Shown here piece after piece: positions 44,505-52,744 of a DNA stretch of 64,000 nucleotides; the first letter of the stretch is position 1, and every line of letters starts with the position of its first letter. The translations under genes and the position numbers were made by a program. The notes beneath the pieces were generated by a model. That model worked only from the letters and a program-made list of their open reading frames with translations. It was not told the origin of the DNA and searched no databases. Source of the DNA: UBA8514 sp034933685 (GTDB lineage: Bacteria > Bacillota > Clostridia > Lachnospirales > Anaerotignaceae); the NCBI GenBank assembly GCA_034933685.1, contig JAYFNB010000012.1, positions 72,697 to 136,696 on the forward strand, in the 5' to 3' direction.

Positions 44505-46175
44505 TTAACTCCCTTGTTCTATGTCTTTCCACGAAATTTTAAAGCTATAGTGCCATAAAATCATTACAATCACCAAAGATATTCCAATGTTTAAAACTAA
44601 ACCAAACGAAAGCAACACTACTGCTATATAGTGAATAGCCGCGGCAATACCGCATAAAGCAAACATAATAAATATTGTAACCGTACTGCTACCATTTTGA
44701 GCATATTGAAAATCTTTATAAAAAGGCAGTTCCTTCTTTGAAAAGTGAAAAATAGTAAGCATTAATATTAACATGTTAAGAAAAATTAACGCCAAGTCTG
44801 GTACAATTTTCAATCCAAAGATGCCAATAAAAAGCAAGCTTAAAAGCAAAAAAATTGGTACTATGTATTTATACAAGAATCCTTTAAATGCACATTTTAA
44901 TACCACCGCTGGATTGTCAACTGGCAGTGCCTTATAAATCCATGCACCCTTGTAATTTTGGCTTAAACTAATTAGTGGAAACATTGCGGCAAGAAGTGCA
45001 ACCGAGATGTACAGATAAAGATAATACCTTCCTTGTGATATTTGTGCATATACATCCGAAAACGACTCCATACCTCCGAACAAGTTAAGCATAAAAATAA
45101 AGGGAAATATTACCGACAATGCCATATTAGGATATATCTTAAGTTTCAATTTTCTTTCATTGTCCAACATTTGTAACGTAAATCTAAAAAAGGCTTTCTC
45201 CATGGGAGTATTACAAATAATATTGCATACTATTTGTCGCAACGATACTTTTTCCATTGTTTTTCTCTTTGAGCTGCCACTGTTCAGCTTCTGAAGATTC
45301 CTTTCAAATCCAGGTGCAACAACCGTAACATATAGCATTATAGCCATTATTGGAACAATGATTCCAACCGCACTAAGTACAACGTAATGTCTGTTATAGT
45401 CATGCTCAATGAAAATACTAAAAGCAGCAGAAAACCATGCTGATGGTAGCAACAAATGCCACCACTGTGGGGTTACGCTTATATTCAAATCCGAAAAATT
45501 AAATATTCGTCCTATAAACTGGTACATAACAGACATGGAGATTGTCAATGCAATTTGGAAATAGTTTATGATGTCTTTTAGCTTTTCACCGCTAAAAGCA
45601 GTAAGAATCACATAGTAGAGAAGTGATGTAAACAAAATTACAAATCCGCAAATCATTATAATTTCAAAAAACAACACAATAAAAAACAAAAAACCATATC
45701 GGAAGAAGCCGATAACAAGTGCTCCGGCTGTTATAGCCAATGTTATGCTAAAAAGATAAACAACGATATGAATTAGTTTTGAGGCGCTTAATGTTTTGGC
45801 ATCTACCGGTCTAGGCAAAAGTATGTTTTTATCGTCAATGTCAAGAAGCACTGACGAAAAATCTGAAATCATAGTTGTCATAATCATAAATATAAGCATA
45901 CCTATTACAATGTTCATTTTTAAAAACAATGGAAACGGAGGCAAAATAAAAATCCCAATAAAAATACCCATTAATGCATAAATCAGTAAGCCTGATCTAA
46001 AGGAATTTTTAGTTTCATTATTATTTTTCCCATTCATCATAATTGTTGGAGTTCTTCGTTCATCCATAACAAATTTAATTTGTAGAATTTTTCTCATTAA
46101 AGGATAATCAATTCCAGCAAGTTTGAAAATAAACTTAATTTTATCTAAAAATTTTAAAATAGTAAACTCTTTCAT
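44505..46175 (-). CDS. ABC-2-type exporter permease
   Basis: 556 residues with about 12 membrane spans in two clusters, a basic central loop (SSKRKTMEKVSLRQIVC) and no nucleotide-binding motif. The layout matches large ABC-2-like permeases of Firmicutes paired with a single ATPase. It overlaps the ATPase gene by 4 bases (ATGA), so both form one exporter. The substrate is unknown; antibiotic, peptide or lipid export are all possible. Confidence 0.82.
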   Translation of the reverse strand: MKEFTILKFLDKIKFIFKLAGIDYPLMRKILQIKFVMDERRTPTIMMNGKNNNETKNSFRSGLLIYALMGIFIGIFILPPFPLFLKMNIVIGMLIFMIMTTMISDFSSVLLDIDDKNILLPRPVDAKTLSASKLIHIVVYLFSITLAITAGALVIGFFRYGFLFFIVLFFEIIMICGFVILFTSLLYYVILTAFSGEKLKDIINYFQIALTISMSVMYQFIGRIFNFSDLNISVTPQWWHLLLPSAWFSAAFSIFIEHDYNRHYVVLSAVGIIVPIMAIMLYVTVVAPGFERNLQKLNSGSSKRKTMEKVSLRQIVCNIICNTPMEKAFFRFTLQMLDNERKLKLKIYPNMALSVIFPFIFMLNLFGGMESFSDVYAQISQGRYYLYLYISVALLAAMFPLISLSQNYKGAWIYKALPVDNPAVVLKCAFKGFLYKYIVPIFLLLSLLFIGIFGLKIVPDLALIFLNMLILMLTIFHFSKKELPFYKDFQYAQNGSSTVTIFIMFALCGIAAAIHYIAVVLLSFGLVLNIGISLVIVMILWHYSFKISWKDIEQGS

Positions 46176-46966
46176 TTTTGCCCCTCTTTTAGAACCGAAA
46201 TAAACGCATTAGCAATATCCTTATACTGATTGAATCCTGTCAGCTGATTAAATATCTCTTCTAGTGAACCCTCACTGCTTTTCTTCTGAAGTTCTAAAAA
46301 CGTACCATCTGCTACAATTTGACCATCATTAATAAGAATGATTCTATCGCTAATTTTTTCTACAACTTCTAATATATGTGATGAATAGAAAACCGTTTTC
46401 CCTTGTTCTGCAAGCTCTGCAATAATCTCTTTAAAAATCATTACGCTGTTTGCATCCAGACCACTTAAAGGTTCATCAAAAAATAAAATATCTGGGTTAT
46501 GAATAAGGCTTGCGATAATAAGAACTTTTTGCTTCATACCTTTTGAAAACGAAGAAATTCTGTTGTTATAAAACTCTCCTATGCCAAACAGATTCATTAG
46601 CCTTTTGGCCTTACTATCAACAATTTCAAAATCTAATCCATATATTTCACCAATAAACGTAAGATATTCCTGCACAGTAAGGGTATCATACATCTCTGCT
46701 GTTTCAGGAACATAACCAATTTTTTTCTTATATTCCACACTTCCCGATGATATATCTTTTCCAAACACCTTTACTTCTCCTTGAAATCCATCTAAAATTC
46801 CTAATAGAATTTTCACAGTTGTGCTTTTTCCAGCTCCATTGGGTCCTATGTAGCCAATTATTTGGCCGCCTTGTATCTCCAGATTAATTCCTTTTAAAAC
46901 CTCTTTATTACCAAATTTCATCCTAAGATTTTTAATAGAAATCAGCGATTTGTTTAATGAATCCAT
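46172..46966 (-). CDS. ABC exporter ATPase
   Basis: 264 residues. Walker A YIGPNGAGKSTTVK, Q-loop GYVPETAEMYDTL, a signature SSFSKGMKQKVLI, Walker B DILFFDEPLSGLD and H-loop FYSSHILEVVE are all intact. The GPNGAGKST form and single-cassette length are typical of DrrA/CcmA-type exporters. ATG follows GGGAG; overlaps the permease by 4 bases. Confidence 0.93.
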   Translation of the reverse strand: MDSLNKSLISIKNLRMKFGNKEVLKGINLEIQGGQIIGYIGPNGAGKSTTVKILLGILDGFQGEVKVFGKDISSGSVEYKKKIGYVPETAEMYDTLTVQEYLTFIGEIYGLDFEIVDSKAKRLMNLFGIGEFYNNRISSFSKGMKQKVLIIASLIHNPDILFFDEPLSGLDANSVMIFKEIIAELAEQGKTVFYSSHILEVVEKISDRIILINDGQIVADGTFLELQKKSSEGSLEEIFNQLTGFNQYKDIANAFISVLKEGQK

Positions 46967-47064
46967 AAATTTTCTCCCTTGTCATCCTGTAGCATTTCTT
47001 GTATCTAAATTAATTTTACTTTATTATACATGCATTTGTATAACATTTCCATATATTTTAAAAT

Positions 47065-47106
47065 GAGGTTAAGCCTAGGTGTTATTTTTGACCTAGATTT
47101 AACCTC
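47065..47106. terminator. Bidirectional hairpin terminator
   Basis: GAGGTTAA and TTAACCTC enclose a CTAGGT/ACCTAG inner stem, with T-runs in both directions. It lies about 60 bases beyond the hydrolase gene. Confidence 0.8.
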
Positions 47107-47168
47107 TGATTTTTTTGATAATCTATTAAAACATACTATAACATCTATATTTTTCTCTTTTTTAAGGT

Positions 47169-47759
47169 TTAAGAATGCCACTTTATAAATTGGCGTATGC
47201 ACGTTTTGGATATTTGTGATTGTTCTTTATTAAAACAATCAGAATAATGATCCATGAATCCATGGCTTGCATGAAGTATATGTAAATCAATATTCGTTTT
47301 CCCAGCAAGATGCTCTGAAACCTTTTCAACATCAAATGAATCTTGTTCTGCAAAAAGCAAAAGCACAGGGCACGATGGTTGAAGCTCTATATAATCGCGA
47401 ATACGTGAACCATAACAACATACAATTCCGTCACATTTAGGGTGCTCACAACACCTCCAAGCAATAGTAGCTCCAACACTGAAACCAACAATAAATACTT
47501 TATCATATATAAGCTTCAACTTTGCAATTAAGTCTTCAATTTCTTTGTAATATTCAAATCCATTGTTTTTAATAAAGTGCTGATATGCCTCTGTCTTTTC
47601 CGAATATAAAAATCTTTCTCTTTGTATTATATCAGGGCAAAACACATCAAAGCCTTGAAGATTATACTCTGTACATATTTCTTCTATAAAACAATTTATT
47701 CCATAAATTTCATGCAAGATAATAATTGCATTTTTATTACTGCGCGTTTTCCTATACAT
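47169..47759 (-). CDS. Dienelactone-hydrolase-like alpha/beta hydrolase
   Basis: 196 residues. AIIILHEIYGINCFIEEICTEYNLQGFDVFCPDI is the family's N-terminal pattern, the nucleophile elbow reads GFSVGA (serine where classical dienelactone hydrolase has cysteine), and FAEQDSFD plus HASHGFMDHY supply the aspartate and histidine. It is probably a small esterase; the substrate is unknown. A decayed partial copy lies at 53871-54010. ATG follows AGGAG. Confidence 0.82.
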   Translation of the reverse strand: MYRKTRSNKNAIIILHEIYGINCFIEEICTEYNLQGFDVFCPDIIQRERFLYSEKTEAYQHFIKNNGFEYYKEIEDLIAKLKLIYDKVFIVGFSVGATIAWRCCEHPKCDGIVCCYGSRIRDYIELQPSCPVLLLFAEQDSFDVEKVSEHLAGKTNIDLHILHASHGFMDHYSDCFNKEQSQISKTCIRQFIKWHS

Positions 47760-47825
47760 AAAAATCTCCTATATGAAATCAGTTATTGTCTGTTTCTTTA
47801 TAACAATCAAACATTTTTTATCCCA

Positions 47826-47911
47826 TAGAAAGTGCCACTTATAAATGCAACCATATTCTAATTCCTTTCATAATAGCAACCGTATAAGGTTGCTTGCTAT
47901 TATAAAAATCT
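47826..47911. repeat. Repeat unit shared with 53999-54092
   Basis: The leader of the hydrolase gene (AAGTGCCACTTATAAATGC..., ACCGTATAAGGTTG...) recurs at 53999-54092 with several changes, beside a decayed copy of the hydrolase gene; duplication of one segment explains both. Confidence 0.6.
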
Positions 47912-47924
47912 TTTAGAAATCAGC

Positions 47925-47967
47925 ACCACGTCTAAAAGGCGTGGTTTGCTCTGCGGCTATAAGCCGC
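47925..47967. repeat. Twin hairpins resembling an IS200/IS605-type end
   Basis: ACCACG/CGTGGT (47925-47945) and GCGGC/GCCGC (47953-47967) form two adjacent small hairpins exactly where the immunity-protein homology stops. Such paired hairpins are typical of the ends of IS200/IS605 (tnpB-carrying) elements; no transposase is present, so a deletion scar or a non-autonomous copy is likely. Confidence 0.45.
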
Positions 47968-48062
47968 TGAAAGTGTTTCCTTACTCTGTGTTTCAATTAG
48001 TCTAATAAGGGACGAATATATGGTGCTTTCCAGTCACTTAGCATCTTACTTGCTTTTGCCAT
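47932..48062 (-). pseudogene. Remnant of a 'putative immunity protein' gene
   Basis: An ATG at 48062 with GGAAGGTGAG upstream begins MAKASKMLSDWKAPYIRPLL; a frameshift then continues RLIETQSKETL. This is the N-terminal signature of a widespread Firmicutes family annotated as putative immunity protein (WKAPYI...IETQSK.TL). After ~35 codons the homology stops at hairpin-forming sequence, and a TAG follows. The rest of the gene is gone. Confidence 0.65.
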
Positions 48063-48156
48063 ACTCACCTTCCATATTTATAATATAATATCATTAGGTG
48101 TAAAAGCAGTCAACGCTATGTGATAAGCATTTTGATTTTTCACACCTTTGCGATAA

Positions 48157-48181
48157 AGGCACTTCCTTTAAGGAAGTGCCT
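48157..48181 (-). terminator. Hairpin after AraC regulator gene
   Basis: AGGCACTTCCTT/AAGGAAGTGCCT perfect 12-bp stem with a 1-base centre, about 13 bases beyond the gene; a short T-run follows. Confidence 0.7.
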
Positions 48182-48193
48182 CAACCATAATTG

Positions 48194-49081
48194 TTAATAT
48201 ATATCTCTATCTTTTTTCTTCACAGGTATCCATATTTCACTTTTATAATTAGGGTTTGATGTGTCCGGACTTTCATTCCACAAAATTTCTGGACCTTTAA
48301 CAGCCTCATACCCTGATGACGGAAACCACTCTGAGTATATCCCGCCCCACACATTTTGAAGTGTTTGTGGGAACGGCCCAATGGATTCAAATACCGCCCA
48401 AGTACCGGCATCAATTTCTAATACATCAAACTCTGCAATTTCATTTATGGATGTTGCTACCCCAATGTAATGATCCAGCTCACCCGTTTCTTCCATTCTT
48501 TCTTCTGAAAAATTAGCAGATGCGCTAATAATGCCTATTGGTTCTACATTTGATATTGACTTTAATTGTTTTATAACATCCGGGGTCAAAAAATCACTCA
48601 TCTTTAATATTTCGGGATTCACACCCTCAAAAACAATTGGAACTCTTTTTTTAAAGCCCACCAAATTAAAGTTTTCTTTCTCAACAATGCGATAATTCAT
48701 TTCACAGCCTCCTTTAATCGATAATTGAAATGTCATTTTAGGATAAGCTTTTAGTTGAACATTTTCATTCCTTGCTTCAGATGGGAGAATACCATGCATA
48801 GAATGAAAAGCGCGGGTAAATGAATCTGCCGAGCCGTAGCCGTACTTTACGGCAACATCAATGATGCGCAAATTTCTATCTTTCAAATCAAGGGCAGCAA
48901 GTGTTAATCTCCTCCTTCGAATATATTCTGACAAGCTGATACCTGATAAAAAAGAAAACATACGCTTAAAATGATATTCTGAACAGTAAGCAATTCTTGA
49001 AATCTCACTATAATCAATTTCCTCAGTTAAGTGGTATTCAATGTATGACATCGCACGATTCATATAGCTTATTGAATCCAT
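48194..49081 (-). CDS. AraC-family regulator with GyrI-like domain, second copy
   Basis: About 295 residues. The AraC helix-turn-helix pair (ISRIAYCSEYHFKRMFSFLSGISLSEYIRRRRLTLAALDL; VAVKYGYGSADSFTRAFHSMHGILPSEAR) is followed by a GyrI-like effector-binding domain (~120-290, ending YKSEIWIPVKKK). It is clearly paralogous to the protein at 598-1452. The ATG at 49081 follows AGGAGG; the open frame reaches 49114. The nearest resistance gene, Vat-Arr, starts upstream on the same strand, so the two may be linked functionally. Confidence 0.88.
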   Translation of the reverse strand: MDSISYMNRAMSYIEYHLTEEIDYSEISRIAYCSEYHFKRMFSFLSGISLSEYIRRRRLTLAALDLKDRNLRIIDVAVKYGYGSADSFTRAFHSMHGILPSEARNENVQLKAYPKMTFQLSIKGGCEMNYRIVEKENFNLVGFKKRVPIVFEGVNPEILKMSDFLTPDVIKQLKSISNVEPIGIISASANFSEERMEETGELDHYIGVATSINEIAEFDVLEIDAGTWAVFESIGPFPQTLQNVWGGIYSEWFPSSGYEAVKGPEILWNESPDTSNPNYKSEIWIPVKKKDRDIY

Positions 49082-49169
49082 CAAATGACCTCCTTTCTTC
49101 ATCAATATTATCAAAGGATGTATTTATCCATCCGACAATCTATGCACAATATCATCGGCTTCCATATGA

Positions 49170-50204
49170 TTAGTCATTAATTGCTTCTATACCTTGACGC
49201 CTTAATTCCTTAAGGTTATCTAGCATGTTTTGAAGTACCTCTGGGGCATGTCCCTCCCAACCCAACACCTCATTCACTATTTTAAGTGATTCTTTGGTAC
49301 GGTAAGATCTGGTAGGATTTCCCGGGAATTTTTTATCAGTTAAATTAGGATCATTTTCAAAGGCACCTAAAGGTTCTACAATATAAATTCGACCTCGTCC
49401 GTTCCCCACCGCAAGTTCAGCTCCCCAAACAGCCGCATCCAATGTGCCAGTCAGGTAGACATAGTTCGCTTTCTTTCCTTCTCCATAGTTAGAGCTATAG
49501 CCAGGTTCCAACAAGTCTCCCGCCTTCAAATCTGCTTTTGTGCCGTGAAAGAAAGGCCCCGAATCTATAGACTTATTCATTAATTGCACTAATCCGCCAC
49601 CTGATGTAAGTTTTTCAAGATTATTAAATATTTCCTCTTCGCCCCAGTTCCACCATTGAAGCTTAAGCAAGAACGCTACTTTTTCATCACAAAATCTTTT
49701 TTTAAGTAATTTAGCAGGATTCCCACCATATATTGTATATGGTTCAACATTTTTTACTACCGTTGAATTAGCGGAAATAATTGCACCATCACCAATTTTA
49801 ATACCTGGCATAATGGTTACATTTTCACCTATCCAAACATCGTTGCCAATAACTGTGTCACCCTTAAACGGAAGTCGCTCTATTGTAGGTGTCACCTTTT
49901 CCCAGCCACAACCAAAAATATTAAATGGATAGGTTGTAATCCCATCCATCTTATGGTTTGCACCGTTCATAATAAACTTAACACCCTCTGCAATTGCGCA
50001 GAACTTGCCAATTATCAGTCTATCTCCCAAAAATTCGTAATGATGCTCTATAGCGTCATAAAATTTCTCAGGAGACTTTTTGTTATCGCTGTAATAGGTA
50101 TATTCGCCAATCTCAACATTGGGTATTTGGGGTAGATTGCTAATATAGCAAACCGTTTTTATATTTTCATTTGGATAAAGTTTTTTCTTATCTGGTCCTG
50201 TCAT
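49170..50204 (-). CDS. Vat-Arr fusion: streptogramin A acetyltransferase plus rifamycin ADP-ribosyltransferase
   Basis: 344 residues in one frame. Residues 1-~200 match Vat/CatB xenobiotic acetyltransferases (left-handed beta-helix): IIGKFCAIAEGVKFIMNGANHKMDG with the catalytic H84, YPFNIFGCGWEK, GDTVIGNDVWIG, IYGGNPAKLLKKRF and KLQWWNWG. After a GGG linker, residues ~217-344 match Arr: FFHGTKADLKAGDLL, YVYLTGTLDAAVWGAELAVG, IYIVEPLGAFENDPNLTDKKFPGNPT, GHAPEVLQNM. Arr is normally a separate ~140-residue protein. ATG at 50204 is 7 bases from AAGGAG. It could acetylate streptogramin A and ADP-ribosylate rifampicin. Confidence 0.88.
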   Translation of the reverse strand: MTGPDKKKLYPNENIKTVCYISNLPQIPNVEIGEYTYYSDNKKSPEKFYDAIEHHYEFLGDRLIIGKFCAIAEGVKFIMNGANHKMDGITTYPFNIFGCGWEKVTPTIERLPFKGDTVIGNDVWIGENVTIMPGIKIGDGAIISANSTVVKNVEPYTIYGGNPAKLLKKRFCDEKVAFLLKLQWWNWGEEEIFNNLEKLTSGGGLVQLMNKSIDSGPFFHGTKADLKAGDLLEPGYSSNYGEGKKANYVYLTGTLDAAVWGAELAVGNGRGRIYIVEPLGAFENDPNLTDKKFPGNPTRSYRTKESLKIVNEVLGWEGHAPEVLQNMLDNLKELRRQGIEAIND

Positions 50205-50323
50205 ATCCATACTCCTTGTTTTTTTGACTATTTTGAAAAGATTATTATAACACTTCTTCATAATATTCATTATATCACTAAACAAAATTTTATTTGCTGC
50301 TATATTTTACCTCTTTTAACGTT

Positions 50324-50446
50324 TCATCTGGATAAAGTAAAGAAACGACATAGTAAGCTCCATTTCCATGTCAACGTTGTTTTAAACCAAGTTAGAATAA
50401 GCGTACCTATGCTACCAAAAATTGTAAGAGAAAGTAAAGTATTCAA
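50324..50446 (-). pseudogene. Truncated BlaR1-like (M56) sensor, N-terminal 40 residues
   Basis: A TTG 3 bases after the blaI stop opens MNTLLSLTIFGSIGTLILTW, then KTTLTWKWSLLCRFFTLSR and a TGA. This is the first membrane helix and loop expected of a BlaR1/MecR1-type peptidase, in the usual blaI-blaR1 position. The remaining ~500 residues are missing. Confidence 0.6.
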
Positions 50447-50448
50447 CT

Positions 50449-50820
50449 CTATTCCACAATCTCCCTTTTATCTAGGATTTCTCTTAATTTGTCAAAATCA
50501 CTTTGACTTATTTCATCAGCAGAATATAAAGCTGCAAAAAAATTTTTAAATGATCCTTGATAAAATTCATCGAGAAACTTCTTTGAACACATTGTCCTGT
50601 ACTCATCTTCGGAAACAATATAACTATACAAACTGATTCGACCTTTTTTCTCAACCTTTAAAAAACCTTTGTCAATCAGACGTGTAATTAAGGTCAATAC
50701 GGTTGTAACCTTCCATTGATTATTAGGAATAAAGGATATTATTGCTTTATTTGTTAAAGGATTTTTGTGTGCCCAAATAATTTTCATTATTTCCCTTTCT
50801 GATTCTGACATCTTTCTCAT
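50449..50820 (-). CDS. BlaI/MecI/CopY-family repressor
   Basis: 123 residues from the ATG at 50820 behind GGAGTG. N-terminal winged helix (MSESEREIMKIIWAHKNPLTNKAIIS...WKVTTVLTLITRLIDKGFLKVEKKGR) and C-terminal dimerisation helix (CSKKFLDEFYQGSFKNFFAAL). Repressors of this family are inactivated by proteolysis when a BlaR1-type sensor detects beta-lactam. Here the adjacent sensor is truncated, so repression may now be constitutive or answer to another signal. A perfect palindromic operator lies in its promoter. Confidence 0.92.
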   Translation of the reverse strand: MRKMSESEREIMKIIWAHKNPLTNKAIISFIPNNQWKVTTVLTLITRLIDKGFLKVEKKGRISLYSYIVSEDEYRTMCSKKFLDEFYQGSFKNFFAALYSADEISQSDFDKLREILDKREIVE

Positions 50821-50856
50821 AGTTATCACTCCATTAATTCTTCAACGTGTAGTTTT

Positions 50857-50890
50857 ATTTTATTCTACAACTTGTAGAATAAAATGTCAA
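50857..50890 (-). promoter_or_regulatory. BlaI promoter with perfect 29-bp palindromic operator
   Basis: On the minus strand TTGACA (50885-50890) and TAGAAT are separated by 17 bases. A perfect 29-bp palindrome with central TACA-act-TGTA (50857-50885) covers spacer and -10. This is the BlaI/MecI operator type, so the repressor gene is autoregulated. Confidence 0.85.
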
Positions 50891-51103
50891 TGCTAAATTA
50901 AAATTTCATCATCGACATATTCAAAATACTTTCCCAACTTGTTTAAATTTAGTTACTTGTAACAACTTTCTTTGTTATGGTATACTTTTCCATATCCCTT
51001 AACAAAATATGATTGAGTAACTATAATTAATTTTGTTAGGGAATTTATATAATTGGAAACCTTTGCATATAGATTTCGTCTTATTCAATAAGGATGTAAT
51101 TTT

Positions 51104-51415
51104 ATGAAGCGGATTGTTACACTATTTGTAGTTACGATGGTTTTAAGTTTCCCATTGGCAGGATGCGATTCAAATAGAACAACAGGGGTAACTGACAGGC
51201 AAAAAACTTTTGAAGCTACTGTGTTATCTGTAAATACAGATAGCCTGTTAGTTGAACCTGCTGAGGGAACAACGGAAAGAAATATCTCAGCTCAAATCAA
51301 TGAAGTGTTCCAATTTTCACTGATCGAGTCTAAACAAAATACTCTATTGAATAGGATTCCAATGGTGATGATAGACGGTAAATGTACTATGACACAGGCA
51401 AAGAAAGCAATATAA
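51104..51415 (+). CDS. Lipoprotein, probably truncated
   Basis: 103 residues. Signal peptide with lipobox PLAGCDS, then KTFEATVLSVNTDSLLVEPAEGTTER, which resembles small Firmicutes lipoproteins with an OB-like 'EA.V......LLVEP' domain. After about residue 65 the sequence no longer follows that pattern (FQFSLIESKQNTLLNRIP...), and the expected ending in a 'YPAQI..CY' strand is missing, so a frameshift or deletion is likely. Downstream lies a BlaR1-like C-terminal remnant. The start at 51104 has AAGGATG upstream. Confidence 0.5.
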   Translation: MKRIVTLFVVTMVLSFPLAGCDSNRTTGVTDRQKTFEATVLSVNTDSLLVEPAEGTTERNISAQINEVFQFSLIESKQNTLLNRIPMVMIDGKCTMTQAKKAI

Positions 51416-51801
51416 TCGGTAGATGCGGAGTCATGGATGGAGAAATTACGTCCACCGTGGGAGAAATCCAAATTCCTACTGAAGATAATCAATCAAACTT
51501 TGGAACCGGATACCACTATCAGTTTGGCTCGGATAACACCTTAGAAATTTATATGAATGATAAATGGTAAGTTTTTGAATATCATAGCGGAGATGTAAGT
51601 CAAATTAAGTTTGGAGATGCATGGTATAATACCGCAGATTTATCAGAAGAAACAATAAAATGGTTGCAATGGCATAATACCCTAACAGAAGAGGAGCAAT
51701 TATCTGTAAATTATATTCCTGCTGACCTTCTCAAGCTAATTGGACTTTTTAAATCAAGTGATATTGTGCAAACCGAAACAAAAAGTGAACCACAAAAATA
51801 A
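51382..51801 (+). pseudogene. C-terminal remnant of a BlaR1-like membrane protein
   Basis: In one frame GYHYQFGSDNTLEIYMNDKW is followed by an in-frame TAA (51568-51570) and then VFEYHSGDVSQIKFGDAWYN, LSEETIKWLQWHNTLTEEEQ and LSVNYIPADLLKL. These are typical of the extracytoplasmic C-terminal tail found in clostridial BlaR1-type proteins. It lacks a start and has a stop, and lies on the opposite strand to the truncated BlaR1 N-terminus at 50324-50446. Confidence 0.55.
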
Positions 51802-51828
51802 CTGTATTTTTTATTGAGGAGTGAAAAT

Positions 51829-52551
51829 ATGAATTGGGAACCTTGGACAGGATGCTATCAACTGAGTGATGGATGCACAAATTGCTATTTCTATGGACCG
51901 CATGGGAAACGCTATGGTAAAAATACCATACAAAAAACAGATAAATTTGATTGGCCAATCAGAACAAATACTAAGGGTGAATATAATATTAAAGGAGATA
52001 AAGTTCTTGCCACTTGTTTTACCACTGATTTTTTTCTGCCCGAAGCCGATGAGTGGCGCAAGGACGCTTGGAGCATGATAAAACAAAGGGCGGATATTGA
52101 TTTTTTAATTTTAACCAAACGAATTGACCGATTTAACATTTCACTGCCCTCCGATTGGGGTGACGGCTATGACAATGTAAATATTGGTTGCACTGTAGAG
52201 AATCAAGCTTTGGCAGATTATCGTCTTCCCTTGTTTTTGTCTTATGCTATAAAACGTCGTTTTGTTGCTTGCTCCCCTCTTTTGGAAGCCATTGATTTGT
52301 CAGACTATCTTCATGGTATTGAACATGTTACAGTCTGCGGCGAAAGCGGGCGTGAAGCTCGGGAATGTGATTATGATTGGGTATTGAATATTCGGGAGCA
52401 ATGCATAAAAGCAAACGCTACGTTTTGGTTCAAAGGAACAGGATCACTTTTTAAAGAAAATGGTACGGTGAAAAAAATAAATCCCTTTAAGCAAGGGAGC
52501 ATTGCAAATGAATTGGGCATAAGCATTTCAAACGGAAAAAAATTGTTTTAA
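51829..52551 (+). CDS. DUF5131 (phage Gp37/Gp68-like) protein
   Basis: 240 residues. WEPWTGCYQLSDGCTNCYFY, TCFTTDFFLPEADEWRKDAW, DFLILTKRIDRF, VNIGCTVENQALADYRLP and VTVCGESGREARECDYDWV are hallmark blocks of the Gp37/Gp68 family, found in phages and mobile regions. The cysteine set CYQLSDGCTNC resembles a radical-SAM-type cluster site, but function is not established to my knowledge. ATG at 51829 follows GAGGAG; a TTG at 51814 in frame lies upstream of that site. Confidence 0.88.
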   Translation: MNWEPWTGCYQLSDGCTNCYFYGPHGKRYGKNTIQKTDKFDWPIRTNTKGEYNIKGDKVLATCFTTDFFLPEADEWRKDAWSMIKQRADIDFLILTKRIDRFNISLPSDWGDGYDNVNIGCTVENQALADYRLPLFLSYAIKRRFVACSPLLEAIDLSDYLHGIEHVTVCGESGREARECDYDWVLNIREQCIKANATFWFKGTGSLFKENGTVKKINPFKQGSIANELGISISNGKKLF

Positions 52552-52646
52552 ATAGTGTTAATGGCGTTGACATTAAGCTTCCAGATGCACAAAAAACACC
52601 TTGCCAATCCAACATTGTTTAAAATCTCATCATTAACCATAACTTT

Positions 52647-52724
52647 TCATGCACTCAGATAGATACTGTTAGCAAGATTATCAATATACATTTTTGCAAG
52701 TTCTAATTTTTCAAGTTCTGTCAC
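52647..52724 (-). pseudogene. Truncated 25-codon gene following helicase remnant
   Basis: GGAGGGG precedes a GTG opening MTELEKLELAKMYIDNLANS, then a TGA after 25 codons. Proteins beginning ELEKL.LAKMYID.LANGI are encoded after PLD/DUF3427 helicases in other Firmicutes as I recall; this copy is cut short. Confidence 0.45.
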
Positions 52725-52744
52725 GATTTTTACCCCTCCACAAT

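Noticed and set aside
50205..50323. Own strong promoter for the Vat-Arr gene
   Set aside because: TATAAT-like boxes occur but without a matching -35 at 16-18 bases, so no promoter is called.
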